From Pseudocercospora fijiensis CIRAD86 (lineage: Eukaryota; Ascomycota; Dothideomycetes; Mycosphaerellales; Mycosphaerellaceae), in contig NW_006921532.1 in NCBI RefSeq assembly GCF_000340215.1, forward strand, positions 9,887,172-9,951,171: a DNA stretch of 64,000 nt, given 5' to 3'. The position numbers and the translations under genes are program-made. How positions within the stretch are numbered: the first letter of the stretch is position 1; every line of letters begins with the position of its first letter. The notes beneath the pieces were generated by a model, which saw only the letters and a list, made by a program, of their open reading frames with translations, did not search any database and was not told the origin of the DNA. Positions 25,200 to 36,620 of this stretch are shown one piece after another.

Positions 25200-27915
25200 A
25201 TACGTAAACGCTTCGTCTCCTTAAAGCTACTCTAAGCCTATATATATTTCCGCTTCTCGACCCGGTATCGCCTTCTACCTCCGCCCTCTTTCTCTTTATT
25301 ATCGCTAATTAGGGTTTCGCTTAGACTAAATTTCGTATTCTCTTTACGCTTCTAGGTTTCTTCGATCTTAAGGTTTTCTAATTCCTCGATTAACTCCTTT
25401 AGTATAATCTTTAGTAACCTACCTTAGCGACTCTAGTAGAAGAGATAGTATCGGAATACTATAATAGATTTGAAGGTAGTAGGCGAGTATATTCGATTAA
25501 AGCGGCCCTAGTAACGAGCGATACTAAAAGACCTTTTATAGCCTATACCTATACTCGGGATAGCGAGGACGTCCCGAGCGACCGACGCTATCGTTAGAAA
25601 CTTAGGCTCTAACCGCTACTATATAGCGAGAATATCGTCTCCGAATTCGTCTAGAAGACCGGTAAGATCTAGAGATTATTAGCCCTCTTTCTAAGCCTAC
25701 GGGTTTATACTTACTCGCGCGCCGATAGAGATCGAACTCTTCTTTATTCCTTTTAGTAGTTGCTTCCTTTTCTACCTCTACTTCCTATCTACGAAATAGG
25801 TATAATATCGGAGCCTTCTAAACCTTCTTTTTCTTTATAAGAGCTATATTTAGACTAGTTTCTTTCCGACGCTCGTAGAATATCTTTTCTAGAATAGTCT
25901 AGTAATACTTCGGCTATACCTCGTCCGCCTTCTATTCCGGCCTCTACTAGTATATATCCTTTTCTACCGGGTTAAGTAAGTACGTAACGCTATAGATATC
26001 CCCGAACGACTTAAAGATAGTACTATAATATTTATATAACTTAGTATAGGAGCTGTCTATAGCTTTCGTTATAGCTACTTTCTAGGGAACGCTCTTTTTA
26101 GCTAGCTTAGCTATAGTTTCCTCGAGCTCGTTAAAGAGCTAGTTATAGTATATAAAGATAAGGTAGATCGTCGGTCCTCGGGTTCTTCTAATCGTAGTAG
26201 TAACCTTCGCGTAATGCTTACTAATATCGACGAGATACTCTGCTTAGCGCTATTCGGCGGCGGTAAGGCCGAGCTACTTAATACCTTCGGAACTCTAATA
26301 GATCTCGAGATCGGTACGTAAAGTATATCCCTTCGTAACTATATAAAAAGTCGAATCGAACCGGGTCTTAACGTCTTAGGTAAAACGGAGTAAGCGCTAA
26401 GGAGGCCGCTTTTACTATCGCTTATTCTATACGATATTCTAGGTATCGGTTTTAGGGCGCTCGATTAGGTTCTTTTAAATAGCCTCGAATCGGTTATATC
26501 TCTATAAGCTCGAGTTCGTATATATTACTAGATAACGAAGCTAGAGAAAAAGAGTTAGAACTATACTAGGTTGCCGGCTATAGATACCGGCTACGGACAA
26601 AAGTTATATCTTATATAAAACGAGAGCGAGGCTCTCTACTTTATTCTATCTTATTACTATAACGAGTTTCTCGACTTTTGACTTTACCTTATCCTTATCT
26701 AGGATCTTCTATTAGTCGTCGTTTAATAGTGCAATTTTAAGCGTCTTAAAGAGGGCTCGGATCGCGATTTAAACTATATAAGCGAAGTAGGGAAACTTCT
26801 ATAGGGATATAACTAGTAACGACGTCGGCTCCGATTTAATAGGGCTAGGGCTATTACTAGGCTCTTCTTTATCGTTATCGTCGTACGTATTATCGTACGT
26901 ATCCGGAATCGTAGCGAGCTTAATATTCGGAAGATTAAGCTAGATTATAGACCTTATAATCTCCTCTACGTACTCGACCCTATCGATACAATTAGTAATT
27001 TTGAAGATATATACGAGTAAATTATATATATAATGCCTTATATAATATTCGATTATTACTAGCGTTATCCGTAGTAATTGAGATTAGTTTCGTTATTACG
27101 CTAACCCTATCTATTACTATATAGATAAGCTTCGCTATATCCTTACTAGTATAGGAACCTAGAATTTTAAGGAATCCGATTATAAGTTCCTAGAGTTTCT
27201 AATCCGAATTAATAAAGTATAGTATAATCGAGAGGAAGGAGGCTCTTATAGTCCGGCTTAACTAGCTATTAATAGCAATAGCTACTCGGCGAGTATTACG
27301 GAGGATCTCCCGAATATCGTCTAACGTAGCCTCTTTATTCTTTTCGAATATAATACGCTAGGTTATCGCGCCGAGAAATAGGGGAGGGTAGTTTATAAGA
27401 TATAGGTATATCTTCTATATAGACTCCCTTTCGTAGAAGTCTTCCGGAAGACCGTTTATAGCTAGTATTTCGTTTACTAGTTGCTTAAAGTCTTTAGGGG
27501 AGAAATCGGTAGCCTTTAATCCTAAAGCTTCTTTAAGCGTAGTCTATAATAATTAGCTAGATCTCTACGGTTAATTAAAGTAGCCGAAATCTATAGCCGG
27601 CAGCTATAGCCGGTAGCTATAGCCGGCAGCTATAGCCGGCATTTTAGAAGACGTACCTCTTTTTAGAACGCTATATCTATATTAACTCTCCTCTCTCCTT
27701 AAGATTCCCGATACTGTTTAGAATAGAGGTAGTTCGTAGGCGATAAGTTCCTATCCCCTAGTTTCGGGTATTTTGAGATTAAACCGTAGAAGTTATAGAC
27801 AATTACTAGTTAACCTTTAAGTCGAGAAGTCGTATAACGGTATAATACCCCCTCTACAAAGAACTTCTAGAATATGTCCGTTCGCTCCTTACTCCCCTAT
27901 TGCATCGAGTACTTC
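25200..27915 (-). pseudogene. hAT transposase, copy L (5'-truncated)
   Basis: Mirror of the transposase in copy R. The same blocks are readable on the minus strand: dimerisation region near 25440-25680, the DVKTRFDSTFY-like block near 26330-26370, and the TTDNASNN block near 27060-27100. The copy ends at 27915, against the terminus of copy R, so the N-terminal part is missing. Confidence 0.8.
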
Positions 27916-28199
27916 TAGACCCCGTAGTAGTTCGGTTTCCAAACTACTAAACGTATATAGTTTGGTTTCTTAGCGGCGAACTAGCTCCCTAGTTCCGGTT
28001 TAGTTTTTTCGAACTATATAGATTCCCAGTTTAAACTAGAGACTGTACTAGTTTTGCTATAAGGATACTCTTGTTCGACTACTAGCTACGATTGCCGGCT
28101 ATAATAGTAACTATATTACATTTACTACGCTCTTTTGCCGTTGCTAGGGCGTAGTTTTACTATAAGGATAGTCTTATTCGACTGCCGGCTACGATTGCC

Positions 28200-28335
28200 G
28201 GCTATAATAGTTACTAGGTTATATTTACTACGCTCTATTGCCGTTGCTTGGGCGTAGTTGCCGTTACTAGGGCGTAGTTGCCGTTGCTAGGCCGTAGTTG
28301 CCCTTACCGGGGCGTAGTTGCCGTAGTTGCGAAAG
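28200..28335. repeat. GC-rich minisatellite near the copy R 5' terminus
   Basis: Four to five degenerate tandem units of about 18-19 bp with the core CGTAGTTGCCGTTGCTAGGG, preceded by a GCCGGCTA pair. Unlike the surroundings it keeps many TG dinucleotides. Subterminal position fits hAT transposase-binding repeats, but that is inference. Confidence 0.7.
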
Positions 28336-28479
28336 CTTATTTATATAGCGTTACGTAGGCGGCAATAATTAGGGCTTCGCGATATTCTTATACCTTTTGG
28401 GTTCTTCCTCTATACCTATACCGACAATAACTACTATACGCTACGCCCCCGCCACTTTTCCTTATAATAGTAAGAGAGA

Positions 28480-29990
28480 AGCGCGCCGCGCGCTAAATAG
28501 AAGATAGAACTAAAGACCGCGAGTTTATTTTACCTAAGCGTCTAACTAAAAAGCGTAAGACTAAAGAGGAGTACTCTACGAGTAAGAATTCCGTATAAAA
28601 CCGCGAGAGAAAGGAGAAGATAGATAAGAATAAAAGAGCTAAAAATAAGAGAAGAAAGGCGCGGAATAAGGCATTCTATCGATAGCTAGCGCCTATAGAA
28701 AAAAGTAAAGGTTAGAATAAGAAGATAAGCTAAGAGAAGGCTAAGAGGAGGAAAGAATTACGGCTAGTTTTCGAGCGTAAAGTTCTAGCAGCGTAAGTCA
28801 ATCTAGCTAGCGGCCGTAGCCGGTAGCCGTAGCCGGTAGCTATAGCCGGTATATTTTTCTTTAAGACGTTAATTAATAGTATTTAGACCTATAGCCGCTA
28901 CCTCTATCGATACGACCGATAGTAACGGAGATATTTAGATAGCCGAGAATAATAATACTAGAGTTTAGGATACCGCGATAGAGCTTAATACTAAGATTAA
29001 AGGAACTGAAAAAAGCGAGGAGATACCCTACGTCGATCTAGTAATAGGTATAGTCTTAGGGCCTAACGCTATAGACGATAAGCGCTAGGAGTAGATCGAG
29101 TATAGTTAAAGAGACGAGATACTAGTAAAGGGCTAAGGTATAAGTCCTATTAATCTAGAAAATTATAGTTAAAGCTACTACGAAAAGCTAGTAAGGATTA
29201 GAATCGAGACTAGTTGTCTTTATATCCTTAATATAGAGTAGAAGTTTCTTTATTAGTATTAGAGCTAAGCCTTCACGTCTATAAAGGCAAAGTAGCTTAC
29301 GATTAATGCGATCGCGGCTAGGTATCTAGGGACGGTAGAAGTGTTACTAAAGGAGGAAGGGGTATAGGTAATTATTCTATACTCGGTATATATAGCCGGC
29401 GTTCGTAGCCGGTAGATACTAATAGTTAAATAGAAAGCGTTTCTCGAGGGCAGAGTACTACTACTATATAAAATCTTTACTAAGGCAGAGAGGGCTTGTA
29501 TCCGGAATCTAAGCGCCTAGTAGGATAGGTTAGCGTTAGAATTCTCTAAATCTCTATATAAGCCTCCGAAGGATTACCTATTTTAGCGATACGGCTTTAT
29601 CTCGACTACTCTATAGGTACCCGACGAAGCTCGAGCGCTCTTTAAGGTCTTTACTAAGAAGCGGAAGGAGTTCGAGGATTAGGATTAGTTAATAGAGCTA
29701 TTAGTTAGTCTTAGGTTTCGTAGTTAGACTCGGCCTAAGTATTTGCTTATCGAGTATCTTATACCAAAAGAGGATAGATTAAGACTAAAAACGAGCTTAG
29801 ATTCGTTAGGTATAGTAGCTCGGTTCCGTTAGTAAGAGAGAGCCGCTATATAGAAGGCAAAATTTAGGTAGTTAGGGTAGCTAGGAAAGAAATTCTAGTA
29901 GTTAGGCTAGCTAGGGTAGCTAGGAAAAAAAAATCTAGTAGTTAGGTAGCTAGGAAACGAAAAAAAGGTAGCTAGCTGTTTACTACCTAG
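28480..29990 (+). pseudogene. ORF1 of the hAT-H3 element, Lys/Arg-rich protein of unknown function
   Basis: Three exons with one consistent frame after splicing: about 28480-28792, 28887-29367 and 29434 to about 29990. Intron 1 (28793-28886) has donor GTAAGT and acceptor TTTAG; intron 2 (29368-29433) has an ATACTAAT branch site. Both carry TAGCCGG repeats. Exon 1 is very basic (KRLTKKRKTKEEYSTSKN, later EKAKRRKELRLVFERK). The middle contains TINAIAARYLGTVEVLLKEE and exon 3 KAFLEGRVLLLYKIFTKAER. The 3' end has tandem GTAGCTAGGAAA units (29870-29960). No family recognised; a DNA-binding partner of the transposase is possible. Stops are TAG/TAA only. Start not determined. Confidence 0.6.
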
Positions 29991-30429
29991 CTATTCCTAA
30001 CGATACGATACTGTAAAAGAAAGGGTGTTTCCCTATAGCTACTAGTATATATCTACTACTCCTAAGTCCTTACCTTACCGTACGAAACCTTAAAACATGC
30101 CGACCGATATTGTATATATACTAGGCGCTATACTAGGAAGGGTAATAACGAGACGATAGTCGAAATAGTCTAGTATACGAGCGAGATTGCGATAACGGCG
30201 AGAGGAGGTCGTATACTTACCTTCGAGCCTATCGAGTCCTAGACGACGATTAGGGCTAGATTTATCCTCTCCGAATCCTAGTAGTAGGAATTTATTATAG
30301 GGTACTACTACCTAGTCCTTACCTTTACGGAGTCTAAGTAGAAGGTTGTTCGGAGATATAAGAATATCGAGTATTAACCCGGAAATCTTCGAAAAGGCTA
30401 GCTAGGCGTATCTTTAGAAACCCGAGTAT

Positions 30430-33190
30430 ATAGAGCAGTTTAATTAATAGGTCTATAAGATATAGTTCCCTTTATACTTACGTTCGAAGGAGTATAAACT
30501 CCGGAAGTACTCGATACGATAGGGGAGTAAGGAGCGAACAGACATTTTCTAGAAGTTCTTTATAGAGAGGGCATTATACCGTTATACGACTTCTCGACTT
30601 AAAGGTTAACTAGTAATTATCTACAACTTCTACGGTTTAATCTTAAAATACCCGAAACTAGGGGATAGGAACTTATCGCCTACGAACTATCTCTATTCTA
30701 AACGGTATCGGGAATCTTAAGGAGAAAGGAGAGTTAATATAGATATAGCGTTCTAGAAAGAGGTACGTCTTCTAAAATACCGGCTATAGCTACCGGCTAT
30801 AGATTCCGGCTACTTTAATTAACCGTAGAGATCTAGCTAATTATTATAGGCTACGCTTAAGGAAGCTCTAGGATTAAAGGCTACCGATTTCTCCCCCGAA
30901 GACTTTAAGCAACTAGTAAACGAAATGCTAGCTATAAACGGTCTTCCGGAAGACTTCTATAAAAGGGAGTCTATATAGAAGATATACCTATATCTTATAA
31001 ACTACCCTCCCCTATTTCTCGACGCGATAACCTAGCGTATTATATTCGAAAAGAATAAAGAGGCTACGTTAAACGATATTCGGGAGATCCTCCGTAATAC
31101 TCGCCGAGTAGCTATTACTATCGATAGCTAGTTAAGCCGGACTATAAGAGCCTCCTTCCTCTCGATTATACTATACTTTATTAATTCGGATTAGAAACTC
31201 TAGGAACTTATAATCGGATTCCTTAAAATTCTAGGTTCCTATACTAGTAAGGACATAGCGAAGCTTATCTATACGGTAATAGATAGGGTTAGCGTAATAA
31301 CGAAACTAATCTCGATTACTACGGACAACGCTAGTAATAATCGAATATTATATAAGGCGTTATATATACAATTTACTCGTATATGTCTTTAAAATTACTA
31401 ATTATATCGATAGGGTCGAGTACGTAGAGGAGATTATAAGATCTATAATCTAGCTTAATCTTCTAAATATTAAGCTCGCTACGATTCCGGATACGTACGA
31501 TAATACGTACGACGATAACAATAAAGAGGAGCCTAATAATAGCCCTAGCCCTATTAAATCGGAGCCGACGTCGTTGCTAGTTATATCCCTATAGAAGTTT
31601 CCCTACCTCGCTTATATAGTTCAAATCGCGATCCGAGCCCTCTTTAAGACGCTTAAAATTGCACTAATAAACGACGACTAATAGAAGATCCTAGATAAGG
31701 ATAAGGTAAAGTCGAAAGTCGAGAAACTCGTTATAGTAATAAGATAGAATAAAGTAGAGAGCCTCGCTCTCGTTTTATATAAGATATAACTTTTGTCCGT
31801 AGCCGGTATCTATAGCCGGCAACCTAGTATAGTTCTAACTCTTTTTCTCTAGCTTCGTTATCTAGTAATATATACGAACTCGAGCTTATAGAGATATAAC
31901 CGATTCGAGGCTATTTAAAAGAACCTAATCGAGCGCCCTAAAACCGATACCTAGAATATCGTATAGAATAAGCGATAGTAAAAGCGGCCTCCTTAGCGCT
32001 TACTCCGTTTTACCTAAGACGTTAAGACCCGGTTCGATTCGACTTTCTATATAGTTACGAAGGGATATACTTTACGTACCGATCTCGAGATCTATTAGAG
32101 TTCCGAAGGTATTAAGTAGCTCGGCCTTACCGCCGCCGAATAGCGCTAAGTAGAGTATCTCGTCGATATTAGTAAGCATTACGCGAAGGTTACTACTACG
32201 ATTAGAAGAACCCGAGGACCGACGATCTACCTTATCTTTATATACTATAACTAGCTCTTTAACGAGCTCGAGGAAACTATAGCTAAGCTAGCTAAAAAGA
32301 GCGTTCCCTAGAAAGTAGCTATAACGAAAGCTATAGACAGCTCCTATACTAAGTTATATAAATATTATAGTACTATCTTTAAGTCGTTCGGGGATATCTA
32401 TAGCGTTACGTACTTACTTAACCCGGTAGAAAAGGATATATACTAGTAGAGGCCGGAATAGAAGGCGGACGAGGTATAGCCGAAGTATTACTAGACTATT
32501 CTAGAAAAGATATTCTACGAGCGTCGGAAAGAAACTAGTCTAAATATAGCTCTTATAAAGAAAAAGAAGGTTTAGAAGGCTCCGATATTATACCTATTTC
32601 GTAGATAGGAAGTAGAGGTAGAAAAGGAAGCAACTACTAAAAGGAATAAAGAAGAGTTCGATCTCTATCGGCGCGCGAGTAAGTATAAACCCGTAGGCTT
32701 AGAAAGAGGGCTAATAATCTCTAGATCTTACCGGTCTTCTAGACGAATTCGGAGACGATATTCTCGCTATATAGTAGCGGTTAGAGCCTAAGTTTCTAAC
32801 GATAGCGTCGGTCGCTCGGGACGTCCTCGCTATCCCGAGTATAGGTATAGGCTATAAAAGGTCTTTTAGTATCGCTCGTTACTAGGGCCGCTTTAATCGA
32901 ATATACTCGCCTACTACCTTTAAATCTATTATAGTATTCCGATACTATCTCTTCTACTAGAGTCGCTAAGGTAGGTTACTAAAGATTATACTAAAGGAGT
33001 TAATCGAGGAATTAGAAAACCTTAAGATCGAAGAAACCTAGAAGCGTAAAGAGAATACGAAATTTAGTCTAAGCGAAACCCTAATTAGCGATAACGAAGA
33101 GAAAGAGGGCGGAGGTAGAAGGCGATACCGGGTCGAGAAGCGGAAATATATATAGGCTTAGAGTAGCTTTAAGGAGACGAAGCGTTTACG
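30430..33190 (+). pseudogene. hAT-family transposase, RIP-inactivated
   Basis: Blocks in hAT order. 31098-31350: RRVAITIDS, then ELIIGFLKILGSYTSKDIAKL and ISITTDNASNN, the core with the second catalytic Asp region. About 32030-32060: DVKTRFDSTFY, equal to the hAT DVxTRWNST block. 32730-32960: DEFGDDILAI, RDVLAIPS and RSFSIARYQGR, the C-terminal dimerisation domain. At least two introns carry the TAGCCGG motif: 30763 to about 30828 (donor GTACGT) and about 31780-31838 (donor GT now AT). It would cut and paste the element by its TAGACCCCG termini. Stops are TAG/TAA only. Exact start unknown; a BED finger was not resolved. Confidence 0.83.
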
Positions 33191-33539
33191 TATAAGGTAA
33201 TATAGCCGGCGTATATAGCCGGTATATATTCGAAATGTGTTTCGAATTCCTAGGACCTAAACAGACTAGTTGCTATAGCAACCTACCCCGCTTATATACG
33301 GACTATTTCTAATTCTCTATTCGCTCTTCCTCTCCTTCTTCTCTTTCCCTATATTCTTAAAGATAAATATACCTTAAGGATTCGGCTCTTCGGGCCTTCC
33401 TAAGCCGGCTACCTCCCCTTCTTTAAGCTACTATCCTTTATTCGAATCTAACGATAACCTACTAAGGCGGTTTAATAGAAGACTATTTGTTCTAGAAGGT
33501 AAGAAGCATTAATATCTCCTTACGATTATATACTTATTA

Positions 33540-34150
33540 ATTTTCTAGGTCCTACCGATATACCCTCGTTGCCTAAACGCGTAGATAAATATCTTTAGAG
33601 GCTAAAGGGTAAGGGTAAAGTAAGCTAAGTATAAGGAGACTATAGCGAGAACGAGATATCGGAAGAGTAAGGCTCTCCGTAGTATATACGAAGGAAGGGG
33701 GTTCCTTAGAAAATAGTACCGAAAAATAAGAAGGCTATAAGTAGATAGGAGAAGGCTAAAAAGAGTAGGCGGACGAAGACTATCGCGAAGAAAAGTTATC
33801 TTTCTATTAAAAGAAAGGGAATAAGGCAGGATTAAACGATAAAGAAGCGGCGCTTTAAACTAGGTACTATTACCCTTCGCTAGATCCGGCTTTTCTAAAA
33901 TAAAAGAGGGACCGAGCTTTTAATCCCTAAGACTCCCTTCTAGCGACTCGTCCGAGAAATTATATTAGATTTTCGGTCTAGTATACGATTTACGGCTAAG
34001 GCGATTAGTGCTCTTTAGAAAGCTACGGAGGCATTTCTCGTAACCGAGCTTAAGCTTTTAAACCTCCTTACTATCTATACGAAGCGGGTTACTCTTTAAA
34101 ATAAAGATATATAGCTTCTAGCTAAAATTCGGCGTCGGTTTATAGCGGAT
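33540..34150 (+). pseudogene. Histone H3-like gene H3-A (divergent H3 fold with long basic tail)
   Basis: One frame covers a tail of about 100 residues and a complete histone fold (33842-34149). The tail holds KRVDKYL, KGKGKVS, KAKKSRRTKTIAKK. The fold aligns with H3 over its length: KLGTITLR (H3 PGTVALR), GTELLIPKTPF (STELLIRKLPF), RLVREI identical, DFRSSIRF (DFKTDLRF), KATEAFLV (EASEAYLV), TKRVTL (AKRVTI), NKDI (PKDI). Stops fall where H3 has Gln (PFQR, ALQEA, IQL), that is CAG to TAG by RIP. It has a short H3-type loop 1, not the extended loop of CENP-A, and one extra residue before GTELL. No intron in the fold. Start codon not resolved. Confidence 0.85.
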
Positions 34151-34239
34151 TAGTTAGAAATTGTATTTAGTCGTTAGATTAACCTAGGAGGAGGCCTATT
34201 TTCGCATCCTTTTACCGGCTATAGGTACCGGCTACATTT

Positions 34240-35265
34240 CTAATTTTATCTCCGCGCCGTCCCTAAATCTAAGGTACGAAGTAGAAACCTAGCGCTTTAT
34301 ATTTATCCGGCTATTATAGAGACGAGCTATATTTAGATTAGTTTCTTCGTATATCGCGACCTAGCGGGTAGTAAGCGAAAGGGCGATAGAACGTTTATAA
34401 TACGTCTCTATTTAGACCTAAAACATAAAGGTCCTAAGGAGCCCTAGTATCCTAACTATAAGGAGATTCTTTAGTATTAGTACTTTAATCCTCTATACTA
34501 CGAGGTAGATAGCAAGCCTACGAGAGAGAAACTTTAACGAGAAATTCTCTATAATATATAGCGCTATTATATAGCTATAGATACGTACTAAGTCCGGCAA
34601 CTCGAAGAAGAATTAAGATAGCGTATTAGCGACCGAGGAGGAGATCGATAGTATACTAGTAGAGTCGAGGTCTTATAAGCGAAGTATAAGATAATATAGG
34701 CTCTTAGTCGTATAGAGTAACGTACTATATAAATAACTAGGCGTACTACTCTTATTTACTTACGACCTATATCCTAGGATGCTCTTCTCGTACTTTTTAT
34801 ACTCTTTTCTAATACCTTACCTATAAGCGCTCCGCGACAACCGAGTAAATATAAGCTATAGGATTTCCGCTCGGTACCTTAGCCTTCGAGATACGGCGGA
34901 GTTGATTCTCTATAATACGTAGCGCTATTATATAGCTATAGATGCGTACTAAGTCCGGTAACTCGAAGAAGAATTAAGACAGCGTATTAGCGACCGAGGA
35001 GGAGATCGATAGTATACTAGTAGAGTCGAGGTCTTATAAGCGAAGTATAAGAGAATATAGGCTCTTAGTCGTATAGAGTAACGTACTATATAAATAACTA
35101 GGCGTACTACTCTTATTTACTTACGACCTATATCCTAGGATACTCTTCTCGTACTTTTTATACTCTTTTCTAATACCTTACCTATAAGCGCTCCGCGACA
35201 ACCGAGTAAATATAAGCTATAGGGTTTCCGCTCGGTACCTTAGCCTCCGAGATAGGGCGGAGTTA
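34240..35265 (+). pseudogene. ORF-E of the hAT-H3 element, unknown function, with duplicated segment
   Basis: Between the two H3-like genes. A frame running about 130 codons from roughly 34380 is open apart from TAG/TAA: it holds KGPKEP, YPNYKEIL, FNPLYYEVDSKPTREKL, YYIAIDTY and VRQLEEELR. A TAGCCGG pair (34212-34236) lies upstream, perhaps in an intron. The second half is tandemly duplicated (34544-34904 and 34905-35265). I recognise no family. Confidence 0.5.
34544..35265. repeat. 361 bp tandem duplication private to copy R and fragment F
   Basis: Units 34544-34904 and 34905-35265, both starting ATTCTCTATAAT. Copy L has one unit. The duplication junction is also seen in fragment F (near 45520-45535), so F descends from an R-like version. 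Confidence 0.9.
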
Positions 35266-35812
35266 AATTTAGAGCGATAGCCGGCACTCGTAGCCGGTAT
35301 ATAGAGACGGTAGTAGACCTTTTCTTACTAAATAACTAGCTTGTTTAGTATAGCCTACCTAATATTTCTTATATTTACTAGCAATAGGCCTAGGTTACTT
35401 ACAAGATTACTATAGCTAGTAAAGGCATTACTAAAGAATATCGATACTATAGTAGGATACTATTATTACGCCGGCTATTTATTAAAAGGAGGCTTTCGCC
35501 TATTACTATACCGGCTATATATACCGGCTATATTTCAAAGTCTGCCGTACCTACCTTTTTTAGCCGTACCTACCTTTTTTAGCCGTACCTGCCTTCTTTC
35601 CTTACTCTAACGTTACTATAATATAGGCTTACGCGAAGCTTACTCTATTGCCTAGCGATACCGCGATACTACCTCTCTCGCTATATTTAACCTTCGTATT
35701 AATATCTATACCTCTACGCTCTATATCTACTACCTCCGTAATACCCTCGCTCCGCGCGCGCCTTCGTATACCTTCGTAACGCACTTTTTTCCTTAATTCG
35801 ACGACTTTTATA

Positions 35813-36620
35813 ATAGCGAGTCTACTTAACTAAGTTACGACGCCTCGCAAGAAGGGACCTACTACTTCTATAGGTCGCAATAAGATCGGAAATAATAGAA
35901 CGAGTATAGTATATTAACGTAAGAGGGCTGCTACTACTACCGCTAGCTCCGGTACTAGAAAGGGCGTCGCGAGCAAGGCTCCGCGCAAGATAACGGCGGG
36001 CAAGGCTCTATATAAGACGACAACTAGCGCTTCTACTACTAGTAGCAATCGTACGAAGCGTCGATAGCGCCTAGGAAGTAAGTCCTATTTATAGCCGGCA
36101 GCGTAGCCGGCAGCGTAGCCGGTAGCGTAGCCGGTATTCTTACTGTCTTTTTACTAATCCTTCTTTAGCCGTAGCCCTCCGTAAGATTCGGTAGTATTAG
36201 AAGAGTTCTAAGCTCCTAATCCGTAAAGCTCCTTTCTAACGACTTATTCGCGAAATTGCCTAGGATTATAGAACGGACCTTCGCTTCTAAGCCTCCGCGA
36301 TAGGCGCCCTTTAAGAGGCTATAGAAGCCTACCTAGTTCGTATCTTCGAATATATATTTCTCTTCTACCTCTTTTCGGACTATACTAATACTATTTTAGC
36401 GGTTAACCTTATAGGTATCTACGCGAAGCGTATAACGATTATAGACAAGGATTTCAAAGCACTCGATTAGATTCTAAAAGGCTAGAATATCTATATTCGA
36501 GATAGTGCTAGATAGGATAGATATACTAGTAGGAAGGATATTTGTAGTATCGTCTATAAGCTTTTCTATATACGAAATAAGCCGCTATTATACGGCGCTA
36601 TATACCGCGCTCTAAATACT
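35813..36620 (+). pseudogene. Histone H3-like gene H3-B (three exons)
   Basis: Exon 1, 35813-36077, opens with ATA (probably ATG before RIP) and encodes an 88-residue Thr/Ser/Lys/Arg tail (TTPRKKGP, GVASKAPRKITAGKA). Intron 36078-36168 (GTAAGT...CTTTAG) carries four TAGCCGG units. Splicing joins LG to TVALRKIR and so recreates the H3 signature GTVALR. Exon 2, 36169-36351: KSSKLLIRKAPF, RLIREIA, DYRTDLRF, ASAIGAL, EAIEAYLVRIFE. Intron 36352-36399 has an ACTAAT branch site and AG end, with donor GT apparently mutated to AT. Exon 3: NLIGIYAKRITI, DKDF. H3 counterparts are STELLIRKLPF, RLVREIA, DFKTDLRF, EASEAYLV and AKRVTI. Loop 1 is H3-type, not CENP-A-type. The tail lacks ARTKQT and ARKS. The end is uncertain; the frame runs on to about 36620. 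Confidence 0.88.
36078..36168 (+). other. TAGCCGG-repeat intron of H3-B
   Basis: 91 bp with clear donor GTAAGT and a polypyrimidine acceptor CTTTAG. It contains the tandem AGCCGGCAGCGT, AGCCGGCAGCGT, AGCCGGTAGCGT, AGCCGGT (36095-36136), a 12 bp period. This is the best-defined example of the motif found in most introns of this element. Confidence 0.85.

Larger units (their letters stand above)
13785..27915 (-). mobile_element. hAT-type DNA transposon with histone H3-like cargo, copy L (inverted, 5'-truncated)
   Basis: Its 3' terminus lies at 13785, starting TAGACCCCGTAGTAGTTCGG; the same ~20 bp terminal repeat begins copy R at 27916 and ends it, reversed, at 44662. Chromovirus B is inserted at 13933. 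Excluding B, the copy is about 7.1 kb and mirrors copy R from 44662 back to about 30507. Pairwise differences inspected (22838-22950 against 35690-35800) are all transitions, as RIP predicts. The roughly 2.6 kb 5' part present in R is absent. Genes seen: hAT transposase (25200-27915), two H3-like genes, ORF-E and ORF-F, all broken. No convincing 8 bp target duplication was found. Confidence 0.85.

Noticed and set aside
27916..30506. Perfect hairpin centre for the inverted repeat
   Set aside because: The arms are separated by about 2.6 kb of copy R sequence, so it is two inverted copies rather than a true palindrome.
33540..36620. Reading the H3-like genes as CENP-A and the block as a centromere
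   Set aside because: Both have the short H3-type loop 1 and canonical DFRS/DYRT wording, not the longer CENP-A loop. They are broken cargo of a repeated element, and nothing else supports a centromere.
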